From Deltaproteobacteria bacterium (GTDB lineage: Bacteria; Desulfobacterota; Syntrophia; Syntrophales; UBA5619): a stretch of DNA of 13,841 nucleotides. Positions 1 through 7,063 of the stretch are shown here, piece by piece. Position 1 is the first letter of the stretch. Each line of letters starts with the position of its first letter. A program made the position numbers and the translations under genes. The notes below the pieces were generated by a model. That model did not search any database and had not been told where the DNA came from. It saw only the letters and a program-made list of their open reading frames with translations. The DNA is taken from assembly GCA_026388345.1 (NCBI GenBank), contig JAPLJY010000320.1, forward strand, positions 1 through 13,841, written 5' to 3'.

Positions 1-25
1 GGCAAAGCCCCTGAAGGAGGAACGG

Positions 26-877
26 ATGAACCCGGTCGGCGAACCCTCTCGATTCCACGGCGCTGCGAAGTACATCCTTGACGATGAACTGGCCAAGATC
101 GTGAATGTCTCCATGGCCCTGGAGATGCCGCTCCTGCTCAAGGGCGAACCGGGCACCGGCAAGACCATGCTGGCCCATGCGATCGCGGAGAGCCTCGCGA
201 TGCCGCTCATCGTCCTGAACGTCAAATCGAGCATGAAGCTCCTCGATGCCCTCTACCAGTACGACACCCTCACCCGCCTGAACGACAGCCGCTTCGGCGA
301 TTCCAAACGGGATGTGAGCAACATTGAGGAGTACATCCGGATGGGGAAGATCGGCCAGGCCTTCGTTGCCGACTGCCGGACGGTGCTTCTGATCGACGAG
401 ATCGACAAGGCCGATACGGACTTCCAGGACGACATGCTCGACGTCCTCGACCAGATGCAGTTTGATATCATGGAGATCGACAAGACGGTCACCGCCCGGA
501 ACCGCCCCGTGATCATCATCACCTCCAACGCGAAAAAGGACCTCTCCGATCCCTTCCTCGGCCGCTGCAATTTCCACCACATCGCCTTTCCGGATCCGGA
601 GATGATGCGGATGATCCTGAACGTCCATTTCCCGAACCTCTCCGAGGGACTGGCGAAGGCATGCCTCAACACCTTCTACCGCCTCCGGGAGTTCCGGGGG
701 ATCGAGAAGAAACCGGCGACCCGGGAACTGATCAACTGGGTCCGCGCGCTCCAAGCCGATCCCGATTTCGACCTGAAAACGCTTGAAAAAGGCGATATTC
801 CCTACCTCGGGGTGCTCTTCAAGAAGAGCGTGGACCTGAACCTTGCACTCCAGCAGGGGGGACGAGCCCACAGGTAA
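26..877 (+). CDS. MoxR-type AAA+ ATPase
   Basis: A 283-residue AAA+ ATPase of the MoxR/CoxD type, predicted cytoplasmic. Walker A is GEPGTGKT at residues 40-47 and Walker B is LLIDEID at about 121-127. The sensor-1 asparagine lies in ITSN (N168), a candidate arginine finger in DPFLGR (R180), and a sensor-2 arginine in ATREL (R233). The family remodels protein complexes, often for metal-cofactor insertion or maturation, and is usually encoded next to a VWA-domain partner, as here with a 10-base gap. The start is fixed by AAGGAGG eight bases upstream. The window opens only 25 bases before the gene, so it may be an internal operon gene. The family is clear; the client protein is unknown. Confidence 0.93.
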   Translation: MNPVGEPSRFHGAAKYILDDELAKIVNVSMALEMPLLLKGEPGTGKTMLAHAIAESLAMPLIVLNVKSSMKLLDALYQYDTLTRLNDSRFGDSKRDVSNIEEYIRMGKIGQAFVADCRTVLLIDEIDKADTDFQDDMLDVLDQMQFDIMEIDKTVTARNRPVIIITSNAKKDLSDPFLGRCNFHHIAFPDPEMMRMILNVHFPNLSEGLAKACLNTFYRLREFRGIEKKPATRELINWVRALQADPDFDLKTLEKGDIPYLGVLFKKSVDLNLALQQGGRAHR

Positions 878-887
878 GGGGGCAGCC

Positions 888-2081
888 ATGTTCGTCGATT
901 TTTTCTACATGCTCCGGGAGCGGGGGGTGCCCGTCACCCCCACCTCTTTCCTTCGCCTCCAGAAGGCCCTCGCGCTGGGCCTGATCGGCTCCGTGGACGA
1001 CTTCTACACGGCGGCCCGCGCCATCCTCGTCAAAAGCGAACGGTACTTCGACACCTACGATCAGGTCTTTGCCCACCATTTCAAGGGGGCGTCGCTCGAA
1101 GAGATCACCGATGTCGATCTGATCGACATCGCCAAGGCGCTGCTCGAAGAGTGGCTCAAACGGCCCAAGGAGATGGCGGATGCCTTGGGGTTAGACGAAA
1201 AGCAGCTCGCCCAGCTTACGCCGGAGGAGCTGATCCAATATTTCCTCGACCGGCTCAAGGATCAAAAGGAGGCCCATCACGGCGGGAACCGCTGGATCGG
1301 CACGGGGGGGACGTCGCCTGTCGGCCATTCGGGCCGCCATCCCGGCGGGATGCGCGTGGGGGGCGCCTCCCGGAACAAGTCGGCCGTGAAGGTGGCGATG
1401 GAGCGGCGCTACCGGGACTACAGCCAGGAGGGTCCGCTCACGGAGCTCCAGATGGGAGAGGCCTTGAAGAGGCTCCGGCGGATGATCCCCCACGGCCCCC
1501 GGGACGTCGTCAACGTGGAGAAGACGATCCGCGAGACGATGAAGAACGGCGGCGAGATCTCGATCGTCTTCGACCGCCGTCTGACCGACCGCCTCAAGGT
1601 GATCCTGATGATCGACAACGGCGGCTGGTCGATGGATCCCTACATCGAGATCGTCCAGACCCTGTTCAACTACGCCCGCTCCCAGTTCAAGGATCTCAAG
1701 ATCTACTACTTTCACAACACGCTCTACAGCCGTGTCTGGCTGGATCCCCAGCGCCACCTCCGGCCCGAGGCCGTCGAGGAGTTCACGCGCCGGGATCCGG
1801 ATACCCGGCTCATCATCGTCGGGGACGCGGCGATGGCCCCCTACGAGCTCGTGGGGGCGAACGGCTCCCTCTACGTCGGCCAGAAGGACAGCCAAAGCAG
1901 CGAGGCGCGCCTCAAATTTCTCGCCCGCCTTTTCCGGCACGCCGTCTGGCTGAACCCGCAGGCGGAGGCTGGCTGGGGCTACACCTGGACCATCGAGGCG
2001 ATCGGAAGGATTTTCCCTATGTTCGAGCTGACGCTGGACGGGCTGGAGAAGGCGGTGCAGCACCTGATGAAGCGGCATTAG
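888..2081 (+). CDS. CoxE-like VWA-domain protein, partner of the MoxR ATPase
   Basis: A 397-residue protein with an all-helical N-terminal half, a glycine- and histidine-rich linker at about residues 129-160 (HHGGN, GTGGTSPVGHSGRHPGG), and a C-terminal von Willebrand factor A domain from about 235. VWA proteins beside MoxR ATPases act as adaptors that bind the client. The metal (MIDAS) motif is unusual. Where DxSxS is expected the sequence reads IDNGGWSMD (242-250), losing the usual first serine and gaining a residue; an aspartate in VGDAAM (D312) may be the second acidic ligand. I chose the ATG at 888, preceded by AAGGGGG, over a TTG at 843 that would overlap the moxR-like gene. The family is fairly sure; the function is not known. 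Confidence 0.88.
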   Translation: MFVDFFYMLRERGVPVTPTSFLRLQKALALGLIGSVDDFYTAARAILVKSERYFDTYDQVFAHHFKGASLEEITDVDLIDIAKALLEEWLKRPKEMADALGLDEKQLAQLTPEELIQYFLDRLKDQKEAHHGGNRWIGTGGTSPVGHSGRHPGGMRVGGASRNKSAVKVAMERRYRDYSQEGPLTELQMGEALKRLRRMIPHGPRDVVNVEKTIRETMKNGGEISIVFDRRLTDRLKVILMIDNGGWSMDPYIEIVQTLFNYARSQFKDLKIYYFHNTLYSRVWLDPQRHLRPEAVEEFTRRDPDTRLIIVGDAAMAPYELVGANGSLYVGQKDSQSSEARLKFLARLFRHAVWLNPQAEAGWGYTWTIEAIGRIFPMFELTLDGLEKAVQHLMKRH

Positions 2082-2157
2082 CAGCATTTTTTTCAACAGG
2101 CTGTCAGGACGATTTCTTGCCGTTCCGGTCCGTGGGCGGGGGGCATAAGGAGGAGAA
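2082..2157. other. 76-base gap between the VWA and thioredoxin-like genes
   Basis: The largest gap in the left gene run. It has a T-rich stretch just after the VWA stop codon and ends in a strong ribosome binding site (AAGGAGG at 2148-2154) for the next gene. I see no hairpin plus T-run that would make a convincing terminator, and no good -35/-10 pair. Read-through into the thiol genes is therefore possible but not shown. Confidence 0.4.
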
Positions 2158-2730
2158 ATGACGAGAAGGATGCTATGGCTTGCGTTGCTGGCGTGGGGGA
2201 TGATCCTCTGCGGGCCAATGGTTCTCTGGAGCGCAACGCCGCCGGTCGGCGGGACGCTCCCCGATTTCACCCTCGGCGTGCCGAAGGATGCGGCGGAAAA
2301 GAGCTACCTCGGCCTCTCCGGATCGGGCGCCTTCAAGATCCCCCAGATTCGGGCGAAGACCGTCGTCGTCGAGATCTTCAGCATGTACTGCCCCTACTGC
2401 CAGAAGGAGGCGCCGAACGTCAATCGCCTCTACGAGAAGATCGAGGCGGACCCGGCCCTGAAGGGGAAGATCAAGCTTATCGGGATCGGGGTGGGGAATT
2501 CCGCCTTCGAGGTGGGGGTCTTCCGGAAGAAGTACAACATCCCCTTTCCCCTCTTTCCGGACGGCGATTTCGTCCTCCACAAGCTCCTGGGAGAGGTGCG
2601 CACTCCCTATTTCATCGGCGTGAAGATCGGCCCGGACGGGTCGCATCAGGTGATTCACTCCCGCTTGGGGGCGTTTGAGAGCGTGGAAAAGTTTCAGGAT
2701 GAGATCGTCAAGGCGTCCGACCTGAAATAA
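2158..2730 (+). CDS. Exported thioredoxin-fold protein (TlpA-like, CPYC)
   Basis: A 190-residue protein with a signal sequence (basic MTRR, then a hydrophobic stretch to about residue 25, possible cleavage near WSA). It should act in the periplasm or anchored to the inner membrane. The thioredoxin-like domain carries a CPYC active site (C78, C81) in FSMYCPYCQKEAP, and a cis-proline in RTPYF (P150). Such proteins reduce or shuffle thiols of envelope proteins. C18 sits in the hydrophobic stretch, but the preceding residues (MIL) do not make a good lipobox, so I do not call it a lipoprotein. The gene sits 12 bases before a single-cysteine peroxiredoxin that it could serve as reductant. The start is fixed by AAGGAGG. 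Confidence 0.85.
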   Translation: MTRRMLWLALLAWGMILCGPMVLWSATPPVGGTLPDFTLGVPKDAAEKSYLGLSGSGAFKIPQIRAKTVVVEIFSMYCPYCQKEAPNVNRLYEKIEADPALKGKIKLIGIGVGNSAFEVGVFRKKYNIPFPLFPDGDFVLHKLLGEVRTPYFIGVKIGPDGSHQVIHSRLGAFESVEKFQDEIVKASDLK

Positions 2731-2736
2731 GGAGGT
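2729..2736 (+). promoter_or_regulatory. Strong ribosome binding site deciding the peroxiredoxin start
   Basis: AAGGAGGT overlaps the TAA stop of the thioredoxin-like gene and lies six bases before the ATG at 2743. The in-frame GTG at 2737 abuts this site and is too close to be the start. The overlap suggests translational coupling of the two thiol genes. Confidence 0.75.
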
Positions 2737-2742
2737 GTGAAA

Positions 2743-3357
2743 ATGAAAAGGCGGCTCATCCTGGTTTTTGGTCTCATCGGGGCGGTCCTGCTGGTCATGC
2801 CGGCGGTCCGGTTCGCTTTCGCGCTCTCCGACGCGTACAAGGACAACATCTACAATCCCGGCAGTCTCAAGCCCGTGGACAGCGCCCTGAAGGTAAGGAT
2901 CGGCGGCAAGGCGCCCGACTTCACGCTGAAGGCGGTCTCGGGGGAAAAGGTCTCCCCAGCCCAGTACCGGGGCAAAAAGAACGTCGTCATCTCCTTCGTG
3001 CCCGCCGCCTGGACGCCGGTCTGTTCGGACCAGTGGCCCGGATATAACATCGTGAAAGAGATGTTCGACGCAAACGATGCGATCCTCCTCGGGATCACCG
3101 TGGACAACATCCCCACGCTCTTCTCCTGGACGAACCAGATGGGGAAGCTCTGGTTTCCCGTCCTCTCGGATTTCTGGCCGCACGGCGCGGTCGCGAAGAA
3201 GTACGGCGTCCTGCGCTCCGACGGCGTGACGGAGCGGGCCCTCTTCGTGATCGACAAGAAGGGGATCATCCGTTACATCGACGTCCATGACATCAACCAG
3301 CGGCCGTCGCTCGAGGTCCTGATGGGCGAGCTGGAGAAGCTCAAGCGGGGAAAATGA
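2743..3357 (+). CDS. Exported single-cysteine peroxiredoxin (AhpC/TSA family)
   Basis: A 204-residue AhpC/TSA-family peroxiredoxin with an N-terminal signal or anchor (MKRRL then hydrophobic to about residue 27, AFA). The peroxidatic motif is PAAWTPVCS, matching PxxxTxxC, with C94 as the attacking cysteine. I find no other cysteine in the whole protein, so no resolving cysteine is present and it should work by the 1-Cys mechanism with an external thiol. It would reduce hydrogen peroxide or organic peroxides in the envelope. The CPYC protein encoded just upstream is the obvious candidate partner, by inference only. Two consecutive TGA codons end the gene (3355-3360). Most peroxiredoxins are cytoplasmic, so the export signal is notable. 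Confidence 0.87.
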   Translation: MKRRLILVFGLIGAVLLVMPAVRFAFALSDAYKDNIYNPGSLKPVDSALKVRIGGKAPDFTLKAVSGEKVSPAQYRGKKNVVISFVPAAWTPVCSDQWPGYNIVKEMFDANDAILLGITVDNIPTLFSWTNQMGKLWFPVLSDFWPHGAVAKKYGVLRSDGVTERALFVIDKKGIIRYIDVHDINQRPSLEVLMGELEKLKRGK

Positions 3358-3378
3358 TGATTGAGAAGAACTTTTAAA

Positions 3379-3384
3379 AAGGAG
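3379..3384 (+). promoter_or_regulatory. Ribosome binding site deciding the epimerase-family start
   Basis: AAGGAG lies six bases before the ATG at 3391. This supports that ATG over an in-frame TTG at 3361, which has no suitable site and would add only ten lysine- and arginine-rich residues. Confidence 0.75.
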
Positions 3385-3390
3385 AAGACC

Positions 3391-4641
3391 ATGAGCAAAA
3401 TGATCGAAAAGTATTCTTTCGGCATCGGCGACCGCTTCGCCCGTCAGGGCAAGGCCCAGCTCGAGGCGCTGGTCAAGGCGAAAAGCCTCGGCGTGAATCT
3501 CGTTCCGGTATGGAACAAATCCTTCCGGGAACACACGATCGTCCATACCCACCCCGACACGGTCCGGACGGAAGCCGACGCCGCAGTGAAGGCCATCGGC
3601 TGGAAGGATTCCTACTATGTCGATGCCGACCACATCAATATGAAGAACGTGGACCTCTTCCTGGCTTCGAGCGATTTCTACACCCTCGACGTCGCCGATT
3701 TCTCGGGCAAGCCGGCGGACGATGTCAGCATGAAGGCCTTCATGAAGGCGCATCAAAAATTCATCGGCAAGCTCTCCATCCCCGGCATCGACCAGTCGCT
3801 GGACATCACCGAGGCGATCATCGACTCTTCGGCCCGTAAATACCTCCTGGCGATCCAGGAGGCGGGAAAGATCTACCGTTACATTGAAGAAAAGAAAGGC
3901 AAGGGCAACTTCATCACCGAGGTTTCCATCGATGAGACCGACCTTCCCCAGATCCCCGTGGAGATGCTCTTCATCCTTTCCGCCATCGCAAGGGAGGGCA
4001 TCCCGGCCCAGACCATCGCCCCGAAGTTCACCGGAAGGTTCAACAAGGGTTGCGATTACGTGGGTGACGTGAAGCAGTTCGAAAGGGAATTCAACGCGGA
4101 CCTCTGCGTGATCGCTTTTGCGGTGAAGGAGTTCGGCCTGCCCGCGAACCTGAAGCTCAGCATCCATTCGGGCAGCGACAAGTTTTCGATCTATGGACCA
4201 ATCGGCAAGGCAATCCGGAAACACGATGCGGGCCTGCACCTCAAGACCGCGGGAACGACCTGGCTCGAGGAGCTCATCGGCCTGGCCTGTGCGGAGGGCA
4301 AAGGCCTGGCCATCGCCAAAGAGATTTACCGGAACGCCTACGGACGGCGCGAAGAGCTCTGCGCCCCCTATGCGGCCATCATCGACATCGATCCCGGCAA
4401 GCTTCCCAGCCCCGACGCGGTGGACACGTGGGACGGGACGAAGTACGCCGAAACTCTGCGGCATGTCCAGTCCAACCCCGCCTACAACTCCAACTTTCGG
4501 CAGCTCCTCCACGTGGGCTTCAAGGTTGCCGCAGATCTGGACGAGCGGTACTATCGGGCCGTGGCGGACAACGAGCAGGTCATCGCCCGGAACGTTTTTG
4601 AAAACCTCGTCGAGAGGCATATCAAGCGGGTGTTTGTTTAA
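3391..4641 (+). CDS. Tagaturonate epimerase (UxaE) family protein
   Basis: A 416-residue protein without signal or membrane segments, recognised by overall pattern as UxaE-like. The founding member, from Thermotoga, interconverts D-tagaturonate and D-fructuronate in hexuronate breakdown. Candidate metal- or substrate-binding stretches are IVHTHPDT (50-57), VDADHI (77-82), TLDVADF (98-104), EVSIDETD (177-184), KFTGRFNKGCDYVGD (212-226), SIHSGSDKFSIYGP (257-270) and HLKTAGTTWLEE (283-294); the clustered His and Asp residues suggest a divalent-metal site. No other hexuronate genes are near, so the substrate here may differ. The gene lies 33 bases after the peroxiredoxin and just before nikR. Family call moderately sure; exact reaction uncertain. 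Confidence 0.7.
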   Translation: MSKMIEKYSFGIGDRFARQGKAQLEALVKAKSLGVNLVPVWNKSFREHTIVHTHPDTVRTEADAAVKAIGWKDSYYVDADHINMKNVDLFLASSDFYTLDVADFSGKPADDVSMKAFMKAHQKFIGKLSIPGIDQSLDITEAIIDSSARKYLLAIQEAGKIYRYIEEKKGKGNFITEVSIDETDLPQIPVEMLFILSAIAREGIPAQTIAPKFTGRFNKGCDYVGDVKQFEREFNADLCVIAFAVKEFGLPANLKLSIHSGSDKFSIYGPIGKAIRKHDAGLHLKTAGTTWLEELIGLACAEGKGLAIAKEIYRNAYGRREELCAPYAAIIDIDPGKLPSPDAVDTWDGTKYAETLRHVQSNPAYNSNFRQLLHVGFKVAADLDERYYRAVADNEQVIARNVFENLVERHIKRVFV

Positions 4642-4654
4642 AATCCGAAATATC

Positions 4655-4682
4655 TTGACAGATCTCGCGGATGTGTTATGAA
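4655..4682 (+). promoter_or_regulatory. Predicted sigma-70 promoter of nikR
   Basis: A perfect -35 TTGACA (4655-4660), a 16-base spacer, and a -10 TATGAA (4677-4682, four of six matches). Transcription would begin about 20 bases before the nikR start. The -10 overlaps the left arm of the inverted repeat called below as a NikR operator, the arrangement expected for repression by blocking RNA polymerase. Confidence 0.6.
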
Positions 4683-4699
4683 ACCGCAAAACGTGATAC
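4673..4699 (+). promoter_or_regulatory. Candidate NikR operator
   Basis: GTGTTAT, 13 bases, then GTGATAC. From memory, the NikR site inferred for deltaproteobacteria is GTGTTAC, 13 or 14 bases, GTAACAC. The left arm matches six of seven positions and the right arm five of seven. The position, across the -10 and predicted start of the nikR promoter, fits autorepression and nickel-dependent control of the downstream transporter genes. No binding has been shown. Confidence 0.55.
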
Positions 4700-4711
4700 G
4701 GTGATCGGAAG

Positions 4712-5128
4712 ATGTCTGAACTGGTCCGCTTCGGTGTTTCCCTGGAAAAGCCTCTCCTGGAAAGGTTCGATTCCCTCATCCGGGAGAGGCAGTACACGAA
4801 CCGCTCGGAGGCCCTGCGGGATATGATCCGCCGGGAGCTGGTCCAGAGGGAATGGCGGGAGGGCCGTGACGTGGCCGGCGCCATCACGCTCATCTACGAC
4901 CACCACCAGCGGGACGTCCTCTCAAAGGTGACGGATATGCAGCACGGGTTCCAGAAGGTGATCATCTCGACCCAGCATATCCACCTCGATCACCACAATT
5001 GTCTGGAAATCATCGCCGCCCGGGGAAAGGCGGAAGAGGTGCAGCGGCTGGCCGACGCCCTTACCTCCATCAAGGGGGTCCGGCACGGGACCCTCAGCAT
5101 GTCGAGCACGGGCAGGGAGATCGGATAG
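4712..5128 (+). CDS. nikR: NikR, nickel-responsive repressor
   Basis: A 138-residue regulator of the usual NikR length. Residues 1-48 form a ribbon-helix-helix DNA-binding domain (VRFGVSLEKPLLERFDSLI), followed by an ACT-like metal-binding domain. The four high-affinity nickel ligands known from E. coli (H76, H87, H89, C95) appear here at +2 as H78, H89, H91 and C97, in MQHGF and in QHIHLDHHNC. When loaded with nickel the tetramer represses nickel uptake genes, and the importer genes follow directly. The start has CGGAAG upstream. The complete ligand set makes this a nickel sensor rather than a diverged relative. Confidence 0.96.
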   Translation: MSELVRFGVSLEKPLLERFDSLIRERQYTNRSEALRDMIRRELVQREWREGRDVAGAITLIYDHHQRDVLSKVTDMQHGFQKVIISTQHIHLDHHNCLEIIAARGKAEEVQRLADALTSIKGVRHGTLSMSSTGREIG

Positions 5129-5205
5129 CCGTATTATTTTTTTATGCTGGCGTGTTACGAATCGCATATTAATGGCATCAGAGCGGTTGAGAAGGGGAAA
5201 AGACC
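5129..5205 (+). promoter_or_regulatory. nikR-nikM spacer with a possible NikR half-site
   Basis: This 77-base gap holds GTGTTAC (5152-5158), identical to the recalled consensus left arm of the deltaproteobacterial NikR site. The partner arm at the 13-base spacing (5172-5178, ATGGCAT) matches only three of seven positions. An AT-rich TATTAA at 5167-5172 could be a -10, but no good -35 accompanies it. A T-run at 5136-5143 has no hairpin before it. The transporter genes may therefore be read from the nikR promoter, with or without a second weak controlled promoter here. Confidence 0.35.
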
Positions 5206-6246
5206 ATGCACATGGCGGATGCCCTGCTCTCCCCCACCGTCGGGACGACATTGTGGGCCGGATCGGTTGCGGTGGGCGGATACGCGTCGAAGAAACTGAA
5301 AGTTCAGATCGATGACCGAACGATCCCCCTGATGGGGGTCCTGGGCGCCTTTATTTTCGCGGCGCAGATGATCAATTTCACGATCCCCGGGACGGGTTCG
5401 AGCGGACACCTGGGCGGCGGGATGATCCTGGCCATTATCCTCGGTCCTCATGCGGCCTTTCTCGTCATGGCCTCGGTCCTGACGGTCCAGGCACTTTTCT
5501 TCGCCGACGGCGGGCTGCTTGCGCTCGGCTGCAATATCTGGAACCTCGGGTTCTATCCCTGCTACCTTGTGTGTCCCCTGCTCTACAAACCCTTGATCGG
5601 GGAGAGTCAAAATCCCGGACGCATCGTTGCCGTATCGCTCGTGAGCGCCGTTGCGGCCCTGCAGTTCGGCGCCTTTTCCGTCGTCCTGGAGACGCTTCTG
5701 TCCGGCAAGAGCGAACTTCCCTTCGGCGCCTTCCTGCTGCTGATGCAGCCGATCCATCTGGCCATCGGCATCATCGAGGGTTTTGTGACGGCAGGGATCA
5801 TCAATTATGTGCGTAGCGCCAGACCCGAGCTCCTCGAAAGCATGGCTGCATCACGACCCTTGGGCGCATCGATTTCCCTGAGGAAGGTCATGGCGACGTT
5901 CGCAGCGTTGGCGGTTATCACCGGCGGGGCGCTCTCCTGGTTCGCTTCGACCCATCCGGACGGCCTTGAATGGTCCATCGAAAAGGTCACCGGCAAAGGC
6001 GAACTTCCGGAACAGGGGCACGGGATTGCTGCGATTCTGAAAGGGATTCAGGAAAAGACGGCATTCCTTCCCGATTACGGCTTCAAGCCGGCGGTGAATG
6101 AGCCGAAAAAGGGGAAAGCGGCGCCTGCCTGGCCCGGTATCGAAGCGGGAACCTCCACAGCCGGCATCATCGGTGCGGCGATCGTTTTCGGCTTCATCCT
6201 GCTGATCGGCGTGGGGATCAGAACTTACCGGGGAAGGAATGCTTGA
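5206..6246 (+). CDS. nikM: NikMN, ECF nickel transporter substrate-binding subunit fused to NikN
   Basis: A 346-residue inner-membrane protein: the CbiM/NikM substrate-specific component of an energy-coupling-factor importer, fused to a NikN (PDGLE) domain. The free N-terminus begins MHMADALLSP; in solved NikM structures the amino end, His2 and a histidine near residue 67 bind nickel, and H68 lies here in GSSGHLGGG. Residues 1-210 contain the transmembrane core. After a further membrane segment, HPDGLEWSIEKV (250-261) marks the N component, followed by a soluble loop and a last membrane helix near the C-terminus. Adjacent nikR supports nickel over cobalt. Its end overlaps nikQ by eight bases. 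Confidence 0.93.
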   Translation: MHMADALLSPTVGTTLWAGSVAVGGYASKKLKVQIDDRTIPLMGVLGAFIFAAQMINFTIPGTGSSGHLGGGMILAIILGPHAAFLVMASVLTVQALFFADGGLLALGCNIWNLGFYPCYLVCPLLYKPLIGESQNPGRIVAVSLVSAVAALQFGAFSVVLETLLSGKSELPFGAFLLLMQPIHLAIGIIEGFVTAGIINYVRSARPELLESMAASRPLGASISLRKVMATFAALAVITGGALSWFASTHPDGLEWSIEKVTGKGELPEQGHGIAAILKGIQEKTAFLPDYGFKPAVNEPKKGKAAPAWPGIEAGTSTAGIIGAAIVFGFILLIGVGIRTYRGRNA

Positions 6247-7063
6247 CGAACCCATGACCTTTGACGCGCAGTATTTCGATATCGGCCGGCTTGACCGGTT
6301 GTCCTACGGGGACACCTTCGTGCACCGGCTGGACCCGCGCGTCAAGGTGATCGCGACGATGCTGTTCCTGTTCACGGTGATCTCCTTTCCCAAGTACGAG
6401 GTGGTCGCGCTGGTCCCGTTCTTCCTGTTTCCGGTGGTGCTGATGACCATCGGCGAAATCCCCGTCCGGTTCATTCTCAAGAAGGTGCTGCTCGTTTCAC
6501 CCTTCGCGATCCTCATTGGCGTCTTCAACCCGTTTTTGGATACCGCAACCATCGCCGTCATCTCCGGGATCCCCCTATCGGCCGGGATCATCTCCTTTCT
6601 TTCGATTATCCTGAAGTTTGCGCTCACGGTCAGCGCGGCGCTCCTGCTCATCGCGACGACGTCGTTTCCCGGCGTCTGCCATGCCCTCAGACGACTCGGA
6701 CTGCCCCCGCTGTTTGTCTCACAACTCCTGTTCCTGTACCGCTACATCTTTGTGCTCATGGAGGAGGCGATGCGGATCACCCGCGCCCGGGACATGCGGT
6801 CGGCAGGTTCTCGCGGCGCCGGTATCAAGGTGTTCGTGCGTCTGATCGGGACCCTTTTTGTCAGAACGGTGGATCGTGCGGAAAGAATCTATTACGCCAT
6901 GCTTTCCCGGGGGTTTCAGGGAGACATCCCGAGTCTCAAACGGGCCCGTATTGAGGCGGCCGATCTGGCATACCTAACGGCGATGGTCATGTTTCTCGCG
7001 GTCTTCCGCTTTTTCCGCATCACCGAAGGGATCGGGTGTTTTGCGCAGGGGTTGTTGCGATGA
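6239..7063 (+). CDS. nikQ: NikQ/CbiQ, ECF transporter T component
   Basis: A 274-residue membrane protein, the coupling (T) component that links NikMN to the ATPase. Several hydrophobic helices span residues 37-150, followed by the two cytoplasmic coupling motifs typical of the family: ARDMRSAG (about 182-189) and AMLSRGF (about 220-226). Their Ala-Arg-Gly-type cores dock on the ATPase. Two starts are possible. The ATG at 6239 overlaps the nikM stop and has GGGGAAGGA right before it. The ATG at 6254 would give MTFDAQ. I keep 6239, but the exact start is open. Both the upstream and the downstream gene overlap this one, indicating coupled translation. Confidence 0.93.
   Translation: MLDEPMTFDAQYFDIGRLDRLSYGDTFVHRLDPRVKVIATMLFLFTVISFPKYEVVALVPFFLFPVVLMTIGEIPVRFILKKVLLVSPFAILIGVFNPFLDTATIAVISGIPLSAGIISFLSIILKFALTVSAALLLIATTSFPGVCHALRRLGLPPLFVSQLLFLYRYIFVLMEEAMRITRARDMRSAGSRGAGIKVFVRLIGTLFVRTVDRAERIYYAMLSRGFQGDIPSLKRARIEAADLAYLTAMVMFLAVFRFFRITEGIGCFAQGLLR

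Noticed and set aside
1151..2161. A plus-strand frame overlapping the VWA gene in another register
   Set aside because: The translation is dominated by Arg, Pro, Gly and Asp with no domain, while the VWA frame has conserved structure.
2173..4893. A very long open frame on the minus strand opposite the thiol genes, the epimerase-family gene and the start of nikR
   Set aside because: The opposite strand holds four well-supported genes with clear motifs and ribosome binding sites. The open frame is the usual by-product of strong G/C preference at third codon positions, and its translation shows no recognisable domain.
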